NCBI GenBank assembly: GCA_001683735.1
Contig: LUGG01000002.1
Span: forward strand, 992,001 to 1,056,000
Length of the DNA: 64,000 nt
Direction: 5' to 3'
Origin: Grifola frondosa
Taxonomy: Eukaryota > Basidiomycota > Agaricomycetes > Polyporales > Grifolaceae
A program made the position numbers and the translations under genes. Every line of letters begins with the position of its first letter. Within the stretch, counting starts at the first letter, position 1. The notes below the pieces were generated by a model. That model ran no database searches, was not told the origin of the DNA, and was given only the letters and a program-made list of their open reading frames with translations. Positions 12,728 to 23,546 of this stretch are shown here, piece after piece.

Positions 12728-13182
12728 TAAAGAGGATATATCCTTGATGCTTAGTTCGGTTGTAACATGAATCTGCCCAGCTCGCGGGTTCGAGGTCGAG
12801 TTCAACCACGGAAGGACCAAGTCGTTGTAATAGCCTGTGTTGAATCCAGATGACCCAAATACTGATCATTTCGCGAAGTGAAAGTGGTATCGTGGTATCG
12901 TTTGAAACACGAGTGGCATCAACGCCACTGCCGCAAGGATCCCGGACGTTGCGACGGAAAGAAGTTTGCAAAAATGGGGATGCAAGCGACACGAACAAGG
13001 TGGTAGCATAGTCCGGCTTTTATTCCTACCAACACATGAACGCTGCACGAAAACAGATGAAACCGAGTGGGAATTAGACTCCGCGCATAGATATAACACA
13101 ACAAGGCTCCTCTTAGCCTGGGAAGATGTACGAGGGGCAGAGGAAGAGGAAGAGCGGTCAAGGAGACGTAGGGAAACATGGA
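12728..13182. other. Convergent intergenic region
   Basis: This lies between the 3' ends of NOP4 (plus) and the v-SNARE gene (minus), so it holds two 3' untranslated regions. Short open frames on both strands show no family signal. I see no gene. Confidence 0.5.
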
Positions 13183-13891
13183 TCAATGGTGTGTCGCCTT
13201 CACTACCGACACGACTATGATGATAATAATGATAGCAATTGCGACGCCGATAATGATTCGCATCTGTGAAAGATCATATCTGGTCAGTAGTGCAGCATCA
13301 GAATAGAGCCTCGAGCTTGCCTTCATATCCTTCCACCTGAGCGAGCACGAACTGAGCACAGGCTACAATGAAGAGCGGGATATAACACTTACCACATATT
13401 CTAACAGTGACGAAGACATTAGTGGGGAGTAGAAATAAACGTGGGAAATGAATCACATACCTTGCGAACACGATTGGCACCACGGCGGAAGCCTTGCGCG
13501 GAGACGGCGAGATTGTCTGTAATACCACGTTGATTCAGTCTCTTCATTATTACACACCCACGTTCTATCGGTCGCTATTGCGCAGCCACGCACAGCCGGC
13601 ACAAGAACAGGGGACACAATGGGGATATACGGCTCACCTGTCTTATCCTGCAACTGATCCAACCTCTCTCCTCGCTCTGCCACTTTTTGAGTTCTCCGCA
13701 TAATTCCGACGGTGTCGTCAATCTGTTGCTGAATAGCAGCAGTCTTGGATGTCCCCGTCGGACCACCGGAGGGGTTGGACGAGGAGCCACCGCGGGGAAG
13801 GTATGGGTCGTATGGTTCAGACCTAAACGAGGGTCATAATGGGCACCCGGTCAAAGTGGATATTGTGCGATAAAGAGAATGCCACTGACAT
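13183..13891 (-). CDS. SNC1: Plasma-membrane v-SNARE, Snc1/VAMP2 (synaptobrevin) type
   Basis: Six exons encode 115 residues, close to yeast Snc1. The N-terminus is short and Pro/Gly-rich ([12 protein letters not shown]). The SNARE helix reads [12 protein letters not shown], then [20 protein letters not shown] with the central arginine of an R-SNARE, then [21 protein letters not shown]-terminal membrane anchor follows ([18 protein letters not shown]). Such proteins drive fusion of secretory vesicles with the plasma membrane. Exons are 13890-13891 (AT), 13638-13822, 13461-13516, 13393-13400 (8 nt), 13321-13336 (16 nt) and 13183-13263; they sum to exactly 116 codons. The start codon is apparently split by the first intron (donor GTCAGT). 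The intron after 13321 begins GC rather than GT. The family call is very strong; the split start is inferred from phase and from the usual MSEPYDPY beginning of fungal homologues. Confidence 0.9.
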
Positions 13892-15194
13892 GGCTTAACG
13901 TGCGAATCTAGGGGGCGGGGACGGTCGCGGGCACAGATGTTCAGCACGGCAGGGGTGGGGGTGGAATGGACTGTTCTCACCGTATTAACGGGCAATGAGT
14001 AAAGTGGAACGTTGACAAGGCGTGGAAGTCGTAGAGGATGGTGGTGGTCGTGTAGTTCGTATGGGAAGCTGCTGACGCGGTAACGGCGGAGACAGGTCGA
14101 GCCGGCCAAACACGGCCAATCACCCGCGCAGTGCAGAGCCTCAGCCAAAAACACAAATCACTCATGACATACAACTTCATTTTCCTCTCACATCGACTGG
14201 AAAGACCGAGCGAATCCCAGAAGCCTGTTCCAGCCGTGAACTAGCAAATGATTACAAAGAAATATCAATGTTTGAGATACGCGGTGGATCTGACATTTAA
14301 CCAGACAGTGGTTATTGCGGGCTGACATCGAGAAAACCGAACACGAATCGAATGCAGTATGCATCGTAACCAAGAAGTTGAAAGGGGAAGTGTCTTTCTA
14401 ACCAGTCTGCTCTTCTGACAAGCTCTGCAGAAGCTTGCGTTTTTATCGCTGCAGCAGCGCATACAGGAGATTTCACGCATTAATTTTGTGTGCAATGGCC
14501 ATTCTACTGTGGATATATCTGGAGCGCAGATTCTGGAGTTCTCTGCACAATCCAACCGCATTTTCCGCACAGCAGCATGAGAATGAACGCTAGTGCGTGT
14601 CTGGCTAGAATTATCCCAATTGACGCAAGTCTGCTAACGGTTGTGGAGATCTGTGTCGAGGGTAGTGCTAATGGTCAACTCTCTCCACTAGACCTTGCCA
14701 AGCTTGGAAACAAGTTTCTAATTTGGTCCTGATGGTGAATGTGTAGATCGTGGTGCATCCTCTGTCCAGATATTGCGCGCTGCACCAAGTGGCACTCGAT
14801 GCCCACTCAGAGACTTTCATGTCGAAACAACCACAATGATAACATCTCCTGACATACATAGAAAGAAGACATGGATAAGAGCAATCACAGTATCCAGCTC
14901 CCGTTCTCCAGCGACTAAGCATGCGTGTATCGCAGAAAAGTCGAGGATCGTATCGTACTAGTAATAAAATTGTGCTTAGTATGTATTGCACGGCGCGACC
15001 GCAATTACAAGGGTATCCAATGCGAACGATGATCGATGAACAGGATATCTGAGCACGAAAAAAAAATCCCAAGACCCACCACTAGAGAAAGTGTGAACGG
15101 TCCATACGAAAACGTTAACGAAATGCATAACGATAGAGAACCAGGCTACCTCCATGCCCTATTAGCAATTTAAAGCTTACGATACACCAGCAAG
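13892..15194. other. Intergenic region without a supported gene
   Basis: This contains the promoter of the v-SNARE gene and the 3' flank of the kinase gene. Several short frames occur between 14188 and 15072 on both strands, but none has sustained codon bias or a known motif. Confidence 0.45.
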
Positions 15195-18100
15195 TCACTC
15201 TTCTTCTCCCTCGTCTTCTTCTTGAATAGGATGGCGGAATGCAGGCCCAGACCGTCCCGTCGCAGCTGTCTTCGGCCGCCCCTGCTGTCCGAAGTCTCGA
15301 AGACCGATTCGCCGGGAAGGGTGAGCTTCGTCCGACAGGAGAGCGACCTCCCTTTGCGCGAGCGTTTCTCCCAGAAACGTTCCCGCAGTCAGCCCCGAAC
15401 TACTGCTCGTCGTCCGTTTGCTCCCCGAGGAGCGCGGGGGAACACCTCTGGGCGATGGCGATAGCAGAGGCGCGTCTGCAGCCTGCGAGAATGTGGTGAT
15501 GGTGCTCCCTGCGGATGAAGGCATTTGGCCCAGCCCGCCCACGTACCCCGGCGAATCGTCCTCTTCGTCCACCCAATCGGACTCGTCACCCATGCTGAGC
15601 GATTGCCGTCCGGAGAACACGTCGCGAATCCCTAGAGGGCCGTCCGGAGGGTAGATCGCGAGGACCTCCACGGCAGGGTACGCCGAGCGCGTCTGCCACC
15701 CCGGAGGCTCCAAACCCCAAGACTTTTTCCAACTCGAGCGACCGAGCGAGTTTAGATACCCCGTTCATTGGGACTTGTGAATGGGGTTTGTCGCTTGTGC
15801 GCGACGAAAGTAGTTGTGCTATAGTTTCGGCGCGGCGTTTCCTCCGATGACCGTCGGGCATTGGACTTGTTCGGAGAACTATTCCGCCGGCTATCGGTCT
15901 CCGAGAGCTCGTAAAGTGAGCCCTGGCGCGAGGAGGTCAAAGAATGCGCAGAAGAGGCAGAGTTGGACCGCATGTGTGCCTGTTTGCTCGACACGCTCGT
16001 CATTGAATTTGGCGCACGACGCGCGTCGAGGAGCCCGATCCGGCTCTCCTGTGATTCTTAGGCAACGGTGATGCAGTACGAGCGGGGTACATCGACCCTG
16101 CAGAGCTCGCCGACGGCGACTTCCTATGCCGCTGCTCGCATCATGAAGCTCTGAACCGAAGACGGCCGTGACACATAATCCTCCGCTCGGAATTCGGCGT
16201 GTGGCTCCCAAAAGATCTGCGACTGGATCGCCCCGCGGCCGCGAGCCCGAAGCAATCTGTTCAGAAGAATATGGAGGTGACTCCAACATGGCAAACTGTG
16301 CCGACGTCGTCGATGAACGCCGTGAATTGACACTGCTCGATCGCGTGATGATACGGATGCGCGCTTGGCACGCGGTGCAGTCTTCCTTCCTGCACCTACC
16401 TTGCCATGATTGGTGCTTGTACGCCGCCTGACCGTACCCCGATTGCGCGGGGAGACAGGGCTAATACCAGGATTATTGAGAGATGCACTGTGCTGAAGGT
16501 TCTGCGAGGGAATGACTACTTCTTCCTTGCGCTTTCCCTTGGGATCCTCCTTAAACCACATCCGGAAGGTAGATAGTAAGCTGGCCCGGTTACGATGCCC
16601 GCCCGGGACCTTATTACCGATGTTGGGCAAAGAGGTGAGCGTGTCTCCAGGCGAAGGACTAGGCGTAGTGGGAGGCGAATGTTTCGATCCCGTAAGTACC
16701 CAGGGCGAACTCGTCTGTGTCTGTGGTGGACTGAGCTCGGCGCCAGGAGGTGGCGTAGCCAGTAGCGCGGCATCTTTCGTGGGCTTCATCGGCGGCGTCT
16801 TCATGAGCTTGCTCGATCCGCTCCCATGTGACGCGCGGGGCTCCTCACCGCTCATGACGCGCTTCTCCGCCGCGGCGCGTTCCTTCTCCTTCTCTTTCTC
16901 CTCGCGCACAGCCTCCGCAGACTTCTTCCTTACGAGCCCGGCCGCCTCAAGCGCGGTTGTCGCGCGCTGCATGATGCTGACGCTGCCCGAGCGAGCCTTC
17001 CGCCCCTTAGAGCCGTCTTTGTCCCTCAGACTTCCCCAGGCGTCGAAGGATGTGACCGCAGCGCAGAATCCGTGGTAGATGGTGAAGGGGAGAGCAGGGG
17101 ATTGGTCGGCGAAACAGTGCGCGGAGGCGTCTTTGGACGACAAGTGGACGCTACTGTCGGCGTCGCAGGAGTGAACGCCAGCTCCGGGGCAGAGTGTGCT
17201 GGGACCAGCGTAGGCGGGATAGGAGACCGCGACTCGCGTGACGGGCCTGCCGACGAAGCCTTCCGCTTATGCACATGATCCGTGTGCGGTATTTCCCTCT
17301 TTGCCTCGTCATGCACCTCGGACATATCGAAAGCAACAATGTTGTGGTCTCCCTCATCGAGCGCCTTCTTTTCTGCCCTACGCTTGAGCATCCACCATAG
17401 AGCTCCTGTCGCGTCGCATGCGTCGGTGAGCACCGAGTGCACAATTTGTCCCGTGTCGAGTCCAATTTGACTCATCGAATTGAGTAGCTCGCGTTCAAGT
17501 GGAGTCGAGAAGATGATCGGCGCGGGGGTGTTCAGTAAGGAAGAGTAATCCTGTGGCGGAGACGGAGTGGCTGACTTTTCAAATGAGGGCTCGGAGAGAG
17601 TGGAGGAGACGGAGCGGCGCTTTGTGCGGGCGGGAGTCCGAGCAGGGTACGCGGGCGGCATTTTCGAAGACCCATTGGAGTTTGAAGTAGCGCGGGAGAA
17701 TGACGGGCGAGACGGCGTGACGTCGGGGCTCTGGTTGATATCAGCTTCTTCCAGCACAGTCTCCGGGTGATGTGTTACATCCATCGCGTGCTCCAAATCA
17801 TGCGCAGCCATCTTCTTGATGGTGCTGTCGCTAAGGTTGCGACGGATAACCTTCTCCTCGTGCGTCTCATGGGAAGACACGTCTTCTGGTGTTGTGGGAG
17901 TGGAGGAAAAGAATTCGCAGGAGGCAGAGTGAAACGTGCTGTCAGAGGAGGCGGATGGCGGCTGCGGAAGAACAGGTGGGGAAGGTGGGCGAAGGGGAGT
18001 TGGAGAGGTGGGCCGTGAAGCGGGCGGTTGGCTGCTCAATGCAGAAATGGGGCGTATAAGGTGACTGGCACCAATAGTGAACCAAGGGTGTTCTAGTATC

Positions 18101-19117
18101 TGCGCGATGGTCAATCTTTTCGTTGGGTCTGTCTGCAAAATATCGCGAAGCAGATCGCGCGATTCTAGAAGTAATGGTATTAGCAGTTATTATAAAAGAC
18201 ATTCGAGACTTGTGACAGACCTTGAGAAAGCCATTCAGGGTCTTCATACTCTCCTTTGATCACCTTGTCCTTCATTATGCTTTCGTCATCGTCATCGAAT
18301 GGCAATGTGCCCGTAAGAAGTGTGTACAAGATCACGCCGAGCGACCAGACGTCCACCTCTGCATTCACATCGTCCATTATGACGTGCGGAGCGATGCAAC
18401 GGGTGGCGTTGCTCACCTGGACCGAGGTACTTCTTCGCCAGCAGCATCTCGGGCGAAGCGTATCCAGTGGTACCACAGAATGTCTCCAAAAGGCTACCAC
18501 GCTCGAACTCCCTCGTAAATCCGAAGTCGCCGAGCTTGACACGACAGCGCTCGTCTAGCAGCACGTTCTCCAGTTTCAGGTCACGATGCACGATGCCTTT
18601 CTCGTGCACGTATGCTACGGCGAGACATAGCTGACCGAAAAGCACTCGCGCCTCATCCTCGCTCAGACGCCCCTTCTCGGCTAGATAATCGAATAGTTCT
18701 CCACCAGAACAGAGCTCCGTGACGAGCCAGATGCTGGATTCCGTGGCTATAACCTCGTAGAGCTGTGTGACATTTGGATGGTGTAGCTGCCGATGGTGGT
18801 GTATCTCGCGAGTTAAGGAAGCCGACATTGCTTTGGGTATTTGTTTGATAGCAACGCGTGTACCGGTCAAACGGTGCACGCCCAACCTCACCTTTCCATA
18901 CGTTCCTAGACGGCATCGAAGTAAGGCATACAAACTGCGAGCGTAGTAAGTGACCCCGTACCTTCTCCTATGACCTTTCCTAGAGTATAGTTTCCTACCA
19001 CCCGGATTTTCTGCGATGATAGCTCCTTTCCCAATTCGTTATAAGCATTAGCCAGTTGGGCCTTGTGGTTCTGATTCTGAGACACTGATCCAGCGTGCCG
19101 GTGTCCTGTGTAGCCAT
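15195..19117 (-). CDS. CAMK-like Ser/Thr protein kinase with long disordered C-terminal tail
   Basis: The kinase domain lies at the N-terminus. The Gly loop GEGTYG is split by an intron near 18910-18970; then come VAIKQIPK (ATP-anchoring Lys), ELCSGGELFDYL (hinge), HRDLKLENVLLD (catalytic loop), KLGDFGFTREF (DFG), ETFCGTTGYASPEM (activation loop), VDVWSLGVILYTLLTG and HPWF at the domain end. This order and these motifs place it in the CAMK/CAMKL group. A Ser/Pro-rich, largely disordered tail of several hundred residues follows, with a conserved-looking patch SIMQRATTALEAAGLVRKKS and an acidic end EEDEGEEE at 15195. The start at 19117 (MATQDTGTL) needs one missing base to join NAYNELGKEL. The tail has further frame changes near 17030 and 16340 and several between 16260 and 15700. 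The domain assignment is strong; the substrate and pathway are unknown. Confidence 0.82.
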
Positions 19118-21306
19118 AATGACATATACAAGAGACTAAGGAAACGAATGGCGCGGGCGGGAGCCTCGAAGAGTAGTACACAATGTTTAGAAGTTGGACA
19201 ACGCGCTCACAGGAACACGGATTCTTGGGATGGTTGAATTTCCGCAGTGTTTTCGATGCAGGTAAATATTGAGATTCAAATGCCGCAACGTTGTCTTGCA
19301 CATGCCGCAGCGGCCGAGCCACTTTTTTTGCGCGGAGTTTGAAAGGCAACAAAATAATCAAGTGTTGTCATCAATATTATGCATCGCCTGTGCGACATGA
19401 CCACGAACTTCCGCGAACGGGCAGGTACGTTGGATTTGTCCGTTGTATCGACTTTCTTAGAATCCATAGAGCAAATCCTAATCGATAGAGATATCACGTA
19501 TACTCATTCTCACCCGCGAAGAACAACCTACGCAGTCTCCCACAAAGTTTGACGCGAAACGTCGAGCGTCGGCATCAGATCCTTTCACGCTGTGGCAATG
19601 ATTAATGACTGCTGGAATGGGCGTGTCCTCCTTCGAGCTATCCGAATTGAGCATTATGCACAGGATATAGTTAACTCGAATATGATGCCACAATGTTAAC
19701 AATAATACGACAGGTGAGCACGATCAATCCTGGCTTTCAAAGAAATTTCCCTCAGGTCCTGATCTTGCGTCTTTTCGGTGTACATATGATGTTTCAGCAT
19801 CACCACTGACGATGATGTCGCCCATAAGCTCAAGATAAGATTGTACGATACTTACTGATTCACAACCCGACGTCTCCCCGACTTCTTTGCGAGCCGGGAA
19901 GGTCGAGGAGTACATCTCCCTGTATTGAAAAATTGTCTACTTATAGGTGAACTTTCATAGGGACGATTCATCCACACATATTACATTCAACGTTCTTGGG
20001 AATTCGGAACGGAAAGGTTGAATCGTGAGTGCCGATAGCTCAATACGGTAATGTTCATATATGTGGAAATCTAAGCCGCATGCCCCGAGCACTACATCTG
20101 GACAGGTATTCAATCCGGAGGTCTTTGATCATCACTTTAAGGTGCATCTTCCTACGGTTATGACATATACGCATTTTCAAAATTAATGGCTATTGTATCA
20201 GTGTTTCGTGGCCGATGAGGGCATCACCATGAAAACCACAGAGTCCGATGAGCATTTCAGAGCCACGATAGAAGTTTCTATGGTTCGTTCTCCGCTTACA
20301 TTGCAAAGCCGCCATATGTTTTTAGTATCTGAGAATTTGCTTTGCGAAGATACCCACCGGATCAGGATCCGTGCGTCGACGGAGCTGGCCAATTCCTCAG
20401 TCGAATCTGCACATTATCCGAAACCCTCGACACATCACCGCCGGGTGGAAATGCTGACCTGCGCATGGTTGCAATTCCCAAGACGTTGAAGTACAAGTCT
20501 ATGAGCCATTAATCAACCGCCCGTCAACATGAACCAGAGGGATACGAACGCCTTACGTCCTCCACTGCGGGCTCAACAATGCTGAAGACTCTTCTCGAGC
20601 CTGGAAGAGATGTGGATATACGCGGATCTATTTGTGACCTCGATCGGACGATAAACTCTGGTAAATGGTTCTACGAGACCTGCTGTCTTATTCAAGGTGA
20701 GGGTACACACTCTGCTCATTCTTGGACGGTCCGTCCTGATTTCCATCCTCCAGTGTATTCATCGGTCTCATTCATGAGTTCATTTGTTAGGAAGTCCATC
20801 TTCCTATTCGTGGCCGCTATTGTGTGTTACTGGGATCACTGTTGGAATTAATGGGTCTAACATTGGGGCGAAGGAAGATTGTTGAGACGATTCCGGCTGT
20901 CCAACAGCCGTCTGCTCGAAAACAGCGATGAAATTCAATGGGGTATACTCAATTCTTTTGTTCAAGAACTATCTTCAGCGTAAAGAACCGAAGACATCAT
21001 TACTGGTTGTCAAGTCATGTCGATGCCTCCTCTCGAAGTTTGGCCATCCCCTCCATAGTAACGAATCTGACGTCGAGATTCTGTTCTGGTTCAAACCACT
21101 GTCTGTGGGGACCGGCAATGCCCCTTCAAAATGTGTCCATCTTATGTAATCCATATTCGATCGTTAACACGCGTTTAAGCGCCCAAAAACGCGTCTTGCA
21201 ACGGCAAATGACATTTTACTGTATTCTGGCGGCAGCTCTTTTCCTTGTATCATACATATAGACTACTTTGGATACTCCCATGAAAATGCAACTATCTTTC
21301 GAAAAT
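19118..21306. other. AT-rich accessory stretch without a supported gene
   Basis: This holds the kinase promoter, then about 2 kb of sequence with only short frames on both strands and no consistent codon bias. It borders a zone of decayed and mobile sequence and may be old transposon debris, but I see no specific family signal. Confidence 0.4.
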
Positions 21307-21567
21307 CTAGTCTTCCTGTTCGCTATCAAACCCTGCTTCACATTCAGAGTCAGCAGCATCCTCAGCGTCACCAGCGGAAGTTTGGACGCGAGTAGGAGGA
21401 TCTGGTCGGGCATTATGGTGCTCGACAGCTTCTCTAAGTGCATTTAGTTTCACCGCTTTGAGCCGTAGGTCCCTCTTCATCGGAATTTTCTTGACCTTCA
21501 TCAGGAAAAAAGAACTATGCTCCCTTGTGCTACCTAGGCTCTGGAGCAGCGATAGCTTGATCGACAA
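21307..21567 (-). CDS. Small hypothetical protein, acidic C-terminus (86 aa)
   Basis: An open frame of 86 residues begins MSIKLSLLQSLGSTREHSS, has a basic middle (KKIPMKRDLRLKAVKL) and ends in an acidic tail (CEAGFDSEQED). It may be the tail of a larger decayed gene, because repeat-like sequence lies just upstream. I do not recognise it. The evidence is only the open frame and its charge pattern. Confidence 0.25.
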   Translation of the reverse strand: MSIKLSLLQSLGSTREHSSFFLMKVKKIPMKRDLRLKAVKLNALREAVEHHNARPDPPTRVQTSAGDAEDAADSECEAGFDSEQED

Positions 21568-21599
21568 GTCCCCTGCTCCCGAGCCGAGCTTGCCTCGTG

Positions 21600-21656
21600 C
21601 TCATGCTCCCTAGTGCTCGATATCCTCATGCTCATGCTCCCTAGCACTTGATATCT
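21600..21656. repeat. Two direct copies of a 25-26 bp unit, 31 bp apart
   Basis: The unit CTCATGCTCCCTAG followed by seven to eight bases and GATATC occurs starting at about 21600 and again at about 21631, with a few differences. A related but reversed pattern (GTGCTAGGGAG and CTCGGCTCGAGAG) occurs at about 23490-23535. These may be subterminal repeats of a mobile element. Confidence 0.45.
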
Positions 21657-21883
21657 TGAGCCTTCACCTATCTAGTACTTACGAGTTCAATCGAGCAGTA
21701 ATATATTTATGTTCTGGCTCAGATATTTGCCTCTAGCCTGATATTGTCTTAGTTGTCGAGTTTCGGTAGGACAAATTTGCACTCGATAGTACCAAGAAAT
21801 TGATCATATTTGCAACGGCTCCATGCTAGTAATTAAATAAAAAATCCTACTTGTCGCCATCATCGTCGCCGTCATTCTCACTA

Positions 21884-22760
21884 TCAGTCAGACCGTGTGG
21901 GCACCAGGCTCTTGAAGGTGGCTGCCAGGCCCCCTGAACCAGAGAGCTGTTCGAGAGCTGTTCGGGGAGCCGCAAGAAGCAGTGCCCATAATGGTAGCCT
22001 GCACAGCGAACGACCTGCACAGACCCCTCCATAAGCACGCACACGCGACATCCAAAGCACAAGAACACATACGCGAGCTGGATGACCTGCGCAGCAGTCC
22101 ATGAGCATGCGCGCCTGCATGGGGATCGACACGATGACCGGACTCTTCTTGTTCGAGTGCTTCGCGCGCTCTGCCTTCGCGCTCTTCTTGAACTCGTGTG
22201 CGCGCACCGGCTTCCCCACGAACGCCTCCGTATATGTGGCCATGTCCTCGCAGTTCAGCCGCACAACGTCCGACCGCTTGAAATACTCTGCGAACTCGAG
22301 CGCCGTGCGCGGCGCATGCGCCTCGAAGCCCGAGCACGTGATGTGCGCGTACAGATCCGTCACTGTAAAATGGGTCATAAAATGAGCAGGAGCAGAAGGG
22401 AGAGTAGCGCGTACCGGCTACAAGGAAGTCGGCGGTGGTTTGTCGGTTGGCTGGTGTTGACGAAGTACTGCCGTGCGCGGTTGACGGGGCCGAAGTACAC
22501 CATTTTACCCTCGTAGATCACACAGACCTTGTCGAAATGCTCCTAGAGCGACGCTCCGGCCTGCTAGATGGCCACGATGGTCGATAATTTCATAACGTCA
22601 ATGGCAATGCGCAGAGCCTGCACGAATTCCAGAGCGGTCGATGCACTGAATAAAACAAGTTAGCGGCAACATGACAACGAAATCCATTACCACGCACTCA
22701 AGTCCACGGGTAGAACTGCGCGAAAATAGTCAGCCGTCGAAATTCAAAGAGCAGCGCGCA
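21884..22760 (-). pseudogene. Decayed fragment of a PDR-type ABC transporter
   Basis: Reading the minus strand from about 22740 downward gives STRGLDASTALEFVQALR, the D-loop region of the first nucleotide-binding domain of pleiotropic drug resistance (CDR/PDR) transporters. VCVIYEGKMVYFGPVNRARQ follows. After a break the frame reads RTALEFAEYF, AFVGKPVRAHEFKKSAKAER and VIVSIPMQARM, the stretch between that domain and the first membrane domain. Two in-frame stops (TAG at 22564-22566 and at 22543-22545) and a frame break near 22400 show decay. A GT-AG intron interrupts the D-loop as in a real gene. The Walker A domain, the membrane segments and the second half are absent. This is therefore an internal relic and cannot encode a transporter. 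The family call is good; the exact edges are uncertain. Confidence 0.75.
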
Positions 22761-23546
22761 TGTACGCACTTGTCCCAGGAACTCAGTAGACTCCGGATAG
22801 CCAGCGCGACACGCCATGGACAGAAGCGTCACCTACAAGGGACTTCACATGCAGATGCGTGCTCTATGATGATTTATAATGGTGAAAGCGAGAGATGAAT
22901 GAAGTTGAAGGCAAAATCAGGAGAGCGAAAAATCCAAACATTAGTGTACATTGACAGCGGGTGACGATCGTATAGAAGCACTACGCACGGGCCATCTTGA
23001 AGCGCTTAACAAATACGGGGAGCAGTGGCGGGCACACCGCGCCTGACACTCACCTTTTCTTTCACCTTCCCTTCCCGTCCCCCGTCGCTCTCGCGAAATG
23101 CTCTTATTAATTTCTATGCTCCTTACCACTCAGTACACCAGATCTGCTCGCCATGTTCACCCGACTCCCACTCACACTACCACTACCACTCCGAGAGGGC
23201 CTGCTTCAGGCGGCACAAACCTATCATAGCACGAAGTTGAGCATTTGCAGAAAATGGGACATTCATGGATTCCGGAAATGTGCTAGATCAGTATCAATCT
23301 GTAGCTACGACATGAGGATCTTGTACTATTCTGATCTCTTGACATTAATGTAATTAACTTCATTGTGCTAGCTAGCCTAGAATGGCATACTGAGGGACTG
23401 CAGTATCTAAGGACTATGAGTTCAACTCAACCGAGGCTCCGGTGAACAACTTAGAGGCACCGCAGCGCTACCTAGCCTAGGACGTGCTAGGGAGTATTGC
23501 GGTATTGCTATCGATGCTAGCTCGGCTCGAGAGTTGACAGTGGCAG
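22761..23546. other. Spacer with repeat-like flank
   Basis: No gene is supported here. The part at about 23380-23540 is rich in CTAG-containing words (CTAGCCTAG, GCTAGGGAG, GCTAGCTCGGCTCGAG). It partly mirrors, in inverse orientation, the repeats near 21560-21660. It lies directly downstream of the transposase-like gene. Confidence 0.4.

Noticed and set aside
12770..12810. Possible tRNA B-box-like word (GGGTTCGAGGTCG)
   Set aside because: No A-box at the right distance and no cloverleaf could be drawn.
13834..14154. Minus frame of 106 codons upstream of the v-SNARE as its N-terminus
   Set aside because: It runs into a stop before the SNARE exon and has no Pro/Gly-rich beginning; the split-ATG model fits phase and family length better.
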